DNA from: Muribaculaceae bacterium
GTDB taxonomy: Bacteria > Bacteroidota > Bacteroidia > Bacteroidales > Muribaculaceae
Direction: 5' to 3'
Length of the DNA: 55,784 nucleotides
NCBI GenBank assembly: GCA_017619935.1
Contig: JAFZRJ010000015.1
Coordinates: 1 to 55,784, forward strand
The notes beneath the pieces are model-generated. The model had not been told where the DNA came from. It made no database searches and worked only from the letters and a program-made list of their open reading frames with translations. A program made the translations under genes and the position numbers. This document shows positions 36,047 through 44,110 of the stretch, in pieces. How positions within the stretch are numbered: position 1 is the stretch's first letter; the number at the start of each line of letters is the position of its first letter.

Positions 36047-37786
36047 CTACTGGGCAAGGATGATATTAATGAGCGCATTCACATCACTCACATCCACCAC
36101 GTCATCATTGGTAATGTAAGCCCGGCGACCATAATTCTCGGCTTCATCTCTCTGGAGGATGATATTGATCAAAATGTTCACGTCAGCCACATCCACAAAA
36201 CCATCAAGGTTGACATCACCAAAAAGGTTCGGCTCGCCTTCTATGAAATAAAACGACACCTTCGAACCTTCTTTCATAATCTTGGTGACAGGTTGCCCCA
36301 TCATGCCGCCAGAGTGAAGTGTGGCTGCCGGGGTCGATTCGTCGGTCAACTGGTTGTTGTCGTTACAGGGATACAGGTCACCGTACTCATCATAGGTTTG
36401 CAGCGAGTTGTCGGCGGGGATGATGGTCATGCGCTGCACCGCCGTGTTATTCACCGTGTTGCTCGACCATGCCGAGGCGTTATAGGTGACATGAGTGACC
36501 ATCAAGCCCGAAGACGCTATGTAGGCGTTCCACCCTTCTTGTTGACGATTTTCCAGTATGTAATACTCATTAGCATTGCTCTTGCTGGTGATTTTCACTG
36601 CCTGTGCTCCTTCGTCAGCAATATGGTCAAGGGTGTACTGGGTGTTGGGAACAGCATTGGTCAGATTCATCCAACCCATAAAGTTTTTCTCGTATGCCGT
36701 GTAGCCGCATGGTGTATAACCGTCATTGTTATAACACCCCGAGCACATAATGGACCACGAACCCATCCCATAATAGTCGTTAACGTATGTCGTCTCATAA
36801 AAATCGGGTAAACCCAAACAATGGGAAAACTCATGGCAGAAGGTACCCACTCCGTCAATCTGAGTGCCACGGTCATTACTTCCTGTCACCTCATTGAACA
36901 CAGCGAAACGATTGATAGATTTCTCATTACGATTCACCGGACCATCGCCATCACCATAATAGGCTGCCGACGACAGATTCCACTGACATGGCCAAACGGC
37001 GTCAGGAATCCGTCCATAAGCCTGTGCTTCGCCAACACCAGCATAAACCACGATGCACACGTCCACATCGCCATTGTTATCATTGTCGTAAAGCGACCAA
37101 TCAATTTCATCGCCCGCTTGCGTAATTGCGTCAATCACCATCTGACCTAAGCCTACATCTTTAAATTCCACTCCCTTGAGAGTCCCATGCGCACCATAGG
37201 TGGCACGGTTGCTGGGCAGATTGTATATGCCATACACATCAAATTGTGGCTGGTACTGGTTCCACGATTGGTCGGCGAAGTATTGATAAGCGCTTCGCTC
37301 ACCGCTGGTATATTGAGCAATAAAAGTACTTTTAGGATTCGACATTTGTTTGTCGGTGTATTGAACCAGGAGAATGGGAATGCGGGGTGATCCATGGGTA
37401 GGCACTTGCGTGGTTCCCACACGACGCGGTGGTGCCAAAACACGGCCACTACGTTGGAGGCTCGCAGCTTGATACTTCATGGTGAGCATTTCGCCATTCT
37501 CCGACAGGAATGCCCGTTCGGCAGCATCTCGACGGGCCACATCGTGAGCTCGCATGGGGGTGAGCCCTGCCAATGTTTTATAATAATAGTCACCGTTAGC
37601 CCCCACCCCGACGGTGTAGCCGTCGGTGGTCACCACACTACTGAACCACTCGTCGCCACGCATGCCCACCGTGATGGTTGATCCGTCGCTCTGAATGAAG
37701 GATTTCATTTTCGGTATCGCCGGCACTCCACTTGCAGTAAGCGAAACGGCAAGCACTAGGGCTGCCAATACTAATTTCTTCATCAT
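36047..37786 (-). CDS. Secreted M6-family zinc metalloprotease with C-terminal dockerin pair
   Basis: The 579-residue protein has a signal peptide (MMKKLVLAALVLAVSLTAS), a pro-like region, and an M6 (immune inhibitor A-like) catalytic domain with the zinc motif HEFSHCLGLPD at about residue 318. A GMGSWSIMCSG Met-turn follows. The C-terminus holds two dockerin-like repeats (GDVNLDGFVDVADVNILIN, then a degenerate repeat). ATG 37786 is chosen because the ATG at 37822 overlaps the -7 box. It is the most divergent of the three M6 paralogues here. The likely role is extracellular protein degradation. Confidence 0.88.
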   Translation of the reverse strand: MMKKLVLAALVLAVSLTASGVPAIPKMKSFIQSDGSTITVGMRGDEWFSSVVTTDGYTVGVGANGDYYYKTLAGLTPMRAHDVARRDAAERAFLSENGEMLTMKYQAASLQRSGRVLAPPRRVGTTQVPTHGSPRIPILLVQYTDKQMSNPKSTFIAQYTSGERSAYQYFADQSWNQYQPQFDVYGIYNLPSNRATYGAHGTLKGVEFKDVGLGQMVIDAITQAGDEIDWSLYDNDNNGDVDVCIVVYAGVGEAQAYGRIPDAVWPCQWNLSSAAYYGDGDGPVNRNEKSINRFAVFNEVTGSNDRGTQIDGVGTFCHEFSHCLGLPDFYETTYVNDYYGMGSWSIMCSGCYNNDGYTPCGYTAYEKNFMGWMNLTNAVPNTQYTLDHIADEGAQAVKITSKSNANEYYILENRQQEGWNAYIASSGLMVTHVTYNASAWSSNTVNNTAVQRMTIIPADNSLQTYDEYGDLYPCNDNNQLTDESTPAATLHSGGMMGQPVTKIMKEGSKVSFYFIEGEPNLFGDVNLDGFVDVADVNILINIILQRDEAENYGRRAYITNDDVVDVSDVNALINIILAQ

Positions 37787-37809
37787 GTCTTCTTTATTGA
37801 TACCTTTTG

Positions 37810-37840
37810 CAAAATTAAGCAAAATAACAAAACCAACAAA
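37810..37840 (-). promoter_or_regulatory. Promoter for the first M6 protease
   Basis: TAATTTTG (37817-37810, minus) and TTTG (37840-37837) are separated by 19 nt. The -33 box lies within the U-tract of the upstream terminator. Confidence 0.55.
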
Positions 37841-37877
37841 AAAATGGACCGAGCTTCACTGGATGAGGCCCGGCCCA
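37838..37877 (-). terminator. Rho-independent terminator for the S8 protease gene
   Basis: On the minus strand arms at 37877-37868 and 37854-37845 pair over 10 bp with two G-U pairs, then TTTTTTT. It abuts the next promoter. Confidence 0.65.
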
Positions 37878-37919
37878 AATTTTATGATTTATTGAACACG
37901 CCACTGATGTGGCATGTCA

Positions 37920-40900
37920 TCATTGTCCTGATTCTCCACGCAGTATGATGTTGATGATCGCGTTCACGTCACTCACATCCACCATGTCATCATCGGTGAC
38001 ATACGCACGACGGTCGTAATTCTCGGCCTGGTCTCGCTGGAGAATGATGTTGATCACGATGTTCACGTCGGTGATATCAACCACGCCGTCGAGGTTGACG
38101 TCGCCCAGCAGGCCTTCTTCCGGCTCGTCGGGAGTGTCCTTGAGCGTCACAGTCTCCTCGTTAGACCATTCCGACTCGGTCTGGTTGGTGTAGATTGCCT
38201 TCACCTTGTATGTGTAGGTGCCACCGCCGATCAGGTCGCTCACCACATAGAACTTCGTGGTGATGCCCTCCACAACGCGGTATGTGCTGTCGCCGGTCTC
38301 AACGGCGCGCAACGGGGCGTTTGCCGCTGTGGCGTCGCCGGAGTAAATCTCAATCAGGGCGATGTCGGGTGAGTAGCTGTTGTCGGTCGAGGTGATGGTA
38401 ATCTTCTCGCCAGAACTTGCGGTCACCAGCCAGTCGTGAGTCTCACCTGCCGAGAAACTGTGGCCGACGGCCGACGTCTGAGGTGTGGCGACCGTCAGGT
38501 TGCCGGCACCATACGAACGGGTGTGGGTGGTGATGCGCGTAGTGAACGTGGCGTTCTCATAACCCACCGGAATGGTGTAGGTGATGTTGCCGTAGGATGT
38601 GCTGCCCCATGAACTGCTGTTCCTGAAATAGATTGCTTCATTGCCGCCGCGAACGTTCTTGCCGCCCCAGGGCGCCGTCAGAGTGATGTCGGAATAGCTG
38701 CCGGTATAACCCGAGCCGTCAAGGGTTCCGAGTAGTTGAACAGGAGGCACAGGGGGAACGTAGTCCACCCACAGGGTGTAGCTGGCCACGTTGTCCGCCA
38801 AGGTCTGGTCGGTCCAGTCGGCACGGAACGACGTGTTTTTCACCCGTGTGGTGTCCGCCGGCTGCATCACCGGAACTGTATACGCGCCGTTGCCGCTCAG
38901 GGGGACCGTCACGCTTTGGGCGTTGGTCGAGGCCAGTGTCACCGTCGCCTCATAATTCACATTGGCCTTCGGGGTGAACGTCACGGTCACATCCTTGCCG
39001 GCCGCCGCGTCATTCACGGGGATGGTCGTGTGGCTCAGCTTGAACACGCCGTTATCATCGTTGAGCGTGAGCATCACGATGCCTTCAGGGTTGGTCGCCG
39101 AGATGTGAAGGGTCTGTGTGGGGGCCTCGCCCACCGTCACATTGTCGAACGTCACGTTCGACGGGGTGGCGCTGATGACGGGCGGAACATACTTGCCCTT
39201 GCCGGTCAGAGAGACGGTCACGTTCGACGCGTTGCTGCTCGTGAGGGTGACGGTGCCGTTATATGTGGCGGACGCACGTGCCGGGGCCGTGAAGGTCACG
39301 GTGATGGTGGCGCCGCTGCCCTGGGCAACGGTCTTGGTCACGTTGGTTGATGATATCGCGAAGTTGGCGCCACTCACCGCGAGGGAGATGTTGCCTTCAA
39401 GGTTCGCGCCGGTCACAGTGAAGGTCTTGGTGGTCGATGTGCCAGCGGTAATCTCGCCGAAGTCCAGGCTGGTGGGAGTCGCTGTGATGGTGGGGGCATT
39501 ATATTTACCCTTAGCAACAAGAGGAACGGTCACGCTGGTAGCGTTTTGGCTAGAAAAAGTGACATTAGCGTTATAAGTGCCCGTCACACGAGCCGGGGCC
39601 GTAAAGGTGATGGTGATGATGCCACCGTCGCCCTCGGCATCAGCCTTGGTTACACTAGTTGATGAAATCTCGAAATTATCACCGCTCAAAGCAACTGAGA
39701 TGTCGCCTTCGAGGTTCGCGCCGGTCACCTTAATTGTTCTGGTGGCCGAAGCACCTGCGGGAATCTCGTCAAAGTCGAGTCGGGCTGGCTGAGTTATAAT
39801 GGTCGGTGTGGGAGTCGCATCACCAATGATGTACTTGATACCCGCCAGCGCGTCAATCTTTCCATGGCCGAAGTGTGAGGCATGGGCACCGTTGGTGTAG
39901 GAGTCGGTGATAGCTGTCTCTTTCATGATTTCCTTCACGTCATTAATCGTGAGACCATTAGGATATTTCACCTTACCGGCATCTGTATTGGCGGCTTGCA
40001 ACCACAACGCGACAATACCGGCGGCGGCCGGAGTTGCCATCGACGTGCCCTCCATTGAACCGTAAGGGTTGGAAGTGTCTCTATTCACACGATAAAAACC
40101 ATATTGGGCCGAATTGCCATTGAGGAAGCTCAAATCGCCATTGGTGTCGTAATGGTTCACAGCCGACACAACAGTAGCTCCAGGGGCGCTAATCCATGGT
40201 TGTGCCTTTCCTGTTGGGCTTTGGTCAGCAGTGGCATAACTTGAGAAATAAGCAATGTCGCCAACGGTATATTCGCTCAAATTGTGGTTGGTTCCATTAT
40301 AATCGCTCACCTTGTTCTTGGTGGAATAGGCACCAATGGAAATGGCGTTCTCGTAGGTGGCCTCATCACTCACGCACATATCGTCGGAGCCTGCTGTCCA
40401 GGTATAGCCACTGGTGCTGGGTGTGCTGGTATAATATGTATATGCAGAACTGCTCCATAGATCAATGATAGAATTTCCACTTGTGGGATAGAACTGCACA
40501 GCCAACTTGTAGCCACTCTTCATTTGCAGGCCACTCGTATATAGTTCAATACAAGACTTGCCATTTTGAGAAGCTGAATAAGCGTACAGACTACCATAAG
40601 AAACATAATCACTTAGGCCTGACACTTGGGTGCCATTGCTCGATGCCGATACCGACACCTCTCCTTTCTTTGTTCCAGAACTGTCAATCACAATCAGTTT
40701 GCAAGCAAGCGTCTTGCCCGTGGAGCGTGTCCAAGCATAGCCAAGCGTGCCATAATAATAACTCAATCCATAATCCGAATTATAGTTCAATACCGTGCCA
40801 AGGGGGCTTGAACTGGAAGCGTTGCCCATCACGTGGAAACCGTTGGTTCCGGCATCATTACTGGCTGCGAACAAGCAGATATGGTTGGGATGACTGTCGC

Positions 40901-41978
40901 CAAAATACTGATTGACAATTTCAGCAATTTCACCCGAACCATCGTGAGGGCCGTTTTGTGCGCCCCAACTGTTGCTCACCACCACAGGCATACCTTTCTG
41001 GTCGGCATAGTTGCAAATTTTTTGGAATGCGTTTGCAATCAGTGTAGCCGCCAATGGCGTACCGGCCAAATAGAGGTCGGCACCAGGTGCCATACCGCCA
41101 TAAGTGGCATTGGCATGGTTGGGGGTCACTGTGGTGGTGGCTGCATTGATAATCACGCTTGAGCCACCAGCGGTGGAACTGGTGTGGGTGCCATGGTCCT
41201 CTGTGTCGTCGTCGGTAGTGGGTTGCGAGGTGGTGATGGCATTGCTCAGCCCATCGCCATAATCGTTTTCTGTGATGTTTGTAATATACCCTTGCGAATT
41301 ATAAGTGGCGGTAACAACATACGCGCGCTTGATACGGGAGTTGCCATCGGCATCCTTGAAAGCCCTGTGCTGGAAATCTATACCGGTGTCAATCACGCCC
41401 AGCAGCACTCCCGAGCCATCGTAGGCGTTGGGAAGTCCAGCCTCCCGAGCCGAAGCGCTATAGGTGAGCACATCATCTACGTTGCTGTACTGACGGGCGG
41501 CGTTGGTGAAAGGGCGCTTCATCGTGGCTACATTGATGTATGTCACTTTTGCAATGTCGGCCACGGCCTGAATCTTGTCAACGGGAATAAGAGTCGTGTA
41601 TAACGTCCCGTTAGAGAATTCACACTCAATCTCCACTCCCAAGGCTTCCAACTCACTCACCGCCGAGCGATCGGTCACACGAACAAAGGCCGAGATATAA
41701 GTCGTACCATTCTTCGACATGGGTTTGACAATGGGGCGCTCGCTCTTGAACACTTTTTTTGCTTCGCCATTCACGCCACCGACAGGGGCTTTGAGTGGGC
41801 CCGAAGGCACATCAAATGAAATGCGGCCAGCTTGTTCATCCAAAAACATCTGGGTAGAAATAGAAAACTTGCTTGTTTCTTGTGCAAAAATCGACAATGC
41901 GATTGCTAGAAACGCCAACACTAGGACAGCCCTACCCAAGACTTTCCTACAGCATTTTAAAATTGATAATACTCTCAT
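37920..41978 (-). CDS. Secreted S8 (subtilisin-like) serine protease with repeat domains and C-terminal dockerin pair
   Basis: This 1352-residue protein has a signal peptide (first 32 residues) and an I9-like pro region. The S8 catalytic domain has Asp in VIDTGIDFQHRAF (about 197), His in DHGTHTSS (about 262) and Ser in GTSMATPAAAG (about 646). The large span between His and Ser suggests an inserted PA or lectin-like domain. Three tandem repeats of about 103 residues (starts near 722, 825 and 930; core LDFGEITAGTSTTKTFTVTG) resemble ASH/DUF1573-type Ig repeats. Then come an FN3-like half, a possible lectin-like domain (about 1080-1200), another FN3-like half and two dockerin-like repeats (about 1290-1348). 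It is probably surface-exposed or secreted. Confidence 0.88.
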   Translation of the reverse strand: MRVLSILKCCRKVLGRAVLVLAFLAIALSIFAQETSKFSISTQMFLDEQAGRISFDVPSGPLKAPVGGVNGEAKKVFKSERPIVKPMSKNGTTYISAFVRVTDRSAVSELEALGVEIECEFSNGTLYTTLIPVDKIQAVADIAKVTYINVATMKRPFTNAARQYSNVDDVLTYSASAREAGLPNAYDGSGVLLGVIDTGIDFQHRAFKDADGNSRIKRAYVVTATYNSQGYITNITENDYGDGLSNAITTSQPTTDDDTEDHGTHTSSTAGGSSVIINAATTTVTPNHANATYGGMAPGADLYLAGTPLAATLIANAFQKICNYADQKGMPVVVSNSWGAQNGPHDGSGEIAEIVNQYFGDSHPNHICLFAASNDAGTNGFHVMGNASSSSPLGTVLNYNSDYGLSYYYGTLGYAWTRSTGKTLACKLIVIDSSGTKKGEVSVSASSNGTQVSGLSDYVSYGSLYAYSASQNGKSCIELYTSGLQMKSGYKLAVQFYPTSGNSIIDLWSSSAYTYYTSTPSTSGYTWTAGSDDMCVSDEATYENAISIGAYSTKNKVSDYNGTNHNLSEYTVGDIAYFSSYATADQSPTGKAQPWISAPGATVVSAVNHYDTNGDLSFLNGNSAQYGFYRVNRDTSNPYGSMEGTSMATPAAAGIVALWLQAANTDAGKVKYPNGLTINDVKEIMKETAITDSYTNGAHASHFGHGKIDALAGIKYIIGDATPTPTIITQPARLDFDEIPAGASATRTIKVTGANLEGDISVALSGDNFEISSTSVTKADAEGDGGIITITFTAPARVTGTYNANVTFSSQNATSVTVPLVAKGKYNAPTITATPTSLDFGEITAGTSTTKTFTVTGANLEGNISLAVSGANFAISSTNVTKTVAQGSGATITVTFTAPARASATYNGTVTLTSSNASNVTVSLTGKGKYVPPVISATPSNVTFDNVTVGEAPTQTLHISATNPEGIVMLTLNDDNGVFKLSHTTIPVNDAAAGKDVTVTFTPKANVNYEATVTLASTNAQSVTVPLSGNGAYTVPVMQPADTTRVKNTSFRADWTDQTLADNVASYTLWVDYVPPVPPVQLLGTLDGSGYTGSYSDITLTAPWGGKNVRGGNEAIYFRNSSSWGSTSYGNITYTIPVGYENATFTTRITTHTRSYGAGNLTVATPQTSAVGHSFSAGETHDWLVTASSGEKITITSTDNSYSPDIALIEIYSGDATAANAPLRAVETGDSTYRVVEGITTKFYVVSDLIGGGTYTYKVKAIYTNQTESEWSNEETVTLKDTPDEPEEGLLGDVNLDGVVDITDVNIVINIILQRDQAENYDRRAYVTDDDMVDVSDVNAIINIILRGESGQ

Positions 41979-42013
41979 GTTAATAATAATAAACTATTCT
42001 ATTTAGGGAATTG

Positions 42014-42021
42014 CAAATTTA
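42014..42021 (-). promoter_or_regulatory. -7 box for the S8 protease gene
   Basis: TAAATTTG on the minus strand matches TAnnTTTG; no clear -33 element. The 11-mer AAAATGAGTAA (42029-42019) overlaps its upstream end. Confidence 0.4.
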
Positions 42022-42168
42022 CTCATTTTTATTAATTACGCCACATATTTGCATCTTTTTTTCAACAAACTCCCTTTTAATAATACCGAAATTGATTTTT
42101 GAACGAATCGCGCGTAAAAAATTGTGCATTACATACTCACGCCTCATTACCGAAGACAATCCTCCTGT

Positions 42169-43929
42169 TTATTGCAAAATAATGTTGATTTCCTCATTAA
42201 CATCGCTCACATCCACTTTGCCGTCACCGTTGATATCGGCATCGCCAGGATAATCACTCGCTGATTTAAGTTCAAGAATGATGTTAATGATGGCGTTTAC
42301 ATCTTCCACATCCACAGCGTCATCACCGGTTACGTCGCCGGGAGTTAACCCTATTTTCATATACCACAACGATGCCGTGCCATCGGCATTCAGTTCTATA
42401 CCCGTCACTGGCTGGCCCAATTTGCCAGCGCCTCCAGTCCTTGATGCCAGCGTTCCCGACGCCCTCATATTCAACAAGGCGGCCGGTGTGGTGTCATCGG
42501 TGAAGGAATGGTTCTTTCGCCCAAATAAATCGTTGTCCAAAGTATAGGAATTGAGACTGTTGTCCGCTGGCATGATAGTAGCGAGCTGAATCATCTCATC
42601 GTTTGGCGAATTATCGTCCCATCGGCTAGGAATATAGGTGAAATGTGAAATCATCACACCTTGATCGGGTATAAACAAGTCCCAACCTTGCTGACGGCGA
42701 TTCTCCAGAATGAAATACTCATTTTCATTCAGGGGGCTGGTCAACTTGATGGCTTGGTCGGTTTCTTCGCTTTTACTGTTGAACACCGATAATGTGTAGT
42801 GGGTGTTTTCAACAGGTGTAATCAGGTCAATCCAACCCATATAAGCTTTCTCATAGGCACTGTAACCTATGGGCGTATCACCAGTTACCCGACCACCGTT
42901 ATAGCACCCCCTATCCATCAGGCTCCAGTCGCTCATACCAACGTATCTTCCATTGGTGGCATAAAAATCGGGCAACCCCAAGCAATGCGAAAACTCGTGG
43001 CAGAACGTGCCAATGCCGTCCATTGTCGTACCCAAGTCATTACTGCCCTCTATCTCGTTGAACACAGCAAACTTGTCGATGGTCACACCATTGCGCGTGA
43101 CAGGGCCATAACCATCGTTATAATACACAAAGGCTTCGGTCAAGTCCCACTGGCATGGCCATACCGACCATGGCACAGTGCGCGATGCTTGTGCCTCTCC
43201 CACCCCAGCATAGACAACAATGCACACGTCCACTTGGCCATCGCCGTCGTTGTCATACTGGCTCCAGTCTATGTCATCGCCAGCTTTCTCTATAGAATGA
43301 GTCACCATCAAAGCCACTCCTTTATCCAACTGTCCCACATTTTTGCCGTAGGTGGTGCGGGTACTGTCCAAAGCATATATGCCGTACAGGTCATATTGAG
43401 GTGTATATTTGCCATTGCTTTGGTCGGTGAAATATTGCAGCACACTCTTTTGCCCTGTCTTATACTGCGCCTCGAAATCCGCCATACTGTTGGACATCTT
43501 CTTGTCGGAATATTCGATTAATATTATAGGCACACGTGGGCTGCCCATAGTAGGCACCTGTGAAATAGCGCGACGTGGAGCTGCGTTGCGGGCACGGCGA
43601 GGCCCGTCCTTCATGACGCTCTTAGAAAATTGGACTTCATGCGAAGCAATGAACTCCTGCTCGGCGATAGACCGGCTATCGGCATCGTGAGCACGCATCG
43701 TCGTCACGCGACCAGCCGAAACGTAGTAATAATCGCCGTCAACAGACTGGGCAATCATCAAGCCGTCGGCCGTTGCGAGGCTATGGCAGAACTCGTCGCC
43801 CAGTGTCTGTATCTGCAACGTGGTGCCGTCGCTCTGAGTGACCTGGACAAAACCAGGCTTGGCAGGGACAGCCCATGTTGTCAAACTCACCATCAAGACA
43901 GCAATTATCTGTATCAAAAATCTTTTCAT
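42169..43929 (-). CDS. Secreted M6-family zinc metalloprotease with canonical dockerin pair
   Basis: The 586-residue paralogue of the neighbouring M6 genes has the signal peptide MKRFLIQIIAVLMVSLTTW, the zinc motif HEFSHCLGLPD at about residue 311, and conserved blocks such as NEYFILENRRQQGWDLFIP. The terminal dockerin pair is of the subtype also seen in the SUMF1 protein: VTGDDAVDVEDVN, then INGDGKVDVSDVN with intact calcium ligands in the second loop. It is closer in sequence to the 44111-46651 paralogue than to the one at 36047. Confidence 0.9.
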   Translation of the reverse strand: MKRFLIQIIAVLMVSLTTWAVPAKPGFVQVTQSDGTTLQIQTLGDEFCHSLATADGLMIAQSVDGDYYYVSAGRVTTMRAHDADSRSIAEQEFIASHEVQFSKSVMKDGPRRARNAAPRRAISQVPTMGSPRVPIILIEYSDKKMSNSMADFEAQYKTGQKSVLQYFTDQSNGKYTPQYDLYGIYALDSTRTTYGKNVGQLDKGVALMVTHSIEKAGDDIDWSQYDNDGDGQVDVCIVVYAGVGEAQASRTVPWSVWPCQWDLTEAFVYYNDGYGPVTRNGVTIDKFAVFNEIEGSNDLGTTMDGIGTFCHEFSHCLGLPDFYATNGRYVGMSDWSLMDRGCYNGGRVTGDTPIGYSAYEKAYMGWIDLITPVENTHYTLSVFNSKSEETDQAIKLTSPLNENEYFILENRRQQGWDLFIPDQGVMISHFTYIPSRWDDNSPNDEMIQLATIMPADNSLNSYTLDNDLFGRKNHSFTDDTTPAALLNMRASGTLASRTGGAGKLGQPVTGIELNADGTASLWYMKIGLTPGDVTGDDAVDVEDVNAIINIILELKSASDYPGDADINGDGKVDVSDVNEEINIILQ

Positions 43930-43948
43930 ATCATTCTGTTGAGAAATG

Positions 43949-43956
43949 CAAAAATA
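43949..43956 (-). promoter_or_regulatory. -7 box for the second M6 protease
   Basis: TATTTTTG on the minus strand matches TAnnTTTG. The 11-mer AAAATGAGTAA (43981-43971) is in the -33 region, 14 nt upstream. Confidence 0.4.
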
Positions 43957-44037
43957 ATAAGCGCACGAAGTTACTCATTTTAAAATTAAACATCAAGCAT
44001 CACAACCTAATAAATCAAAAAACCTGTTCATTGGACA

Positions 44038-44078
44038 CAAAAAAAGCCGAGAACCCTGTTTGAGTTCCCGGCTCTTTT
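44038..44078 (-). terminator. Rho-independent terminator after the third M6 protease gene
   Basis: Arms at 44045-44054 and 44064-44073 pair over 10 bp with one G-U; on the minus strand they are followed by TTTTTTTG. It lies between two same-strand protease genes, so they are separate transcripts. Confidence 0.8.
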
Positions 44079-44110
44079 TATCGCGTAATGGCGAGTTTTA
44101 CTCCGCCAGT

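Noticed and set aside
37787-37822. Upstream ATG for the first M6 protease
   Set aside because: It overlaps the -7 box, and the signal peptide begins at ATG 37786.
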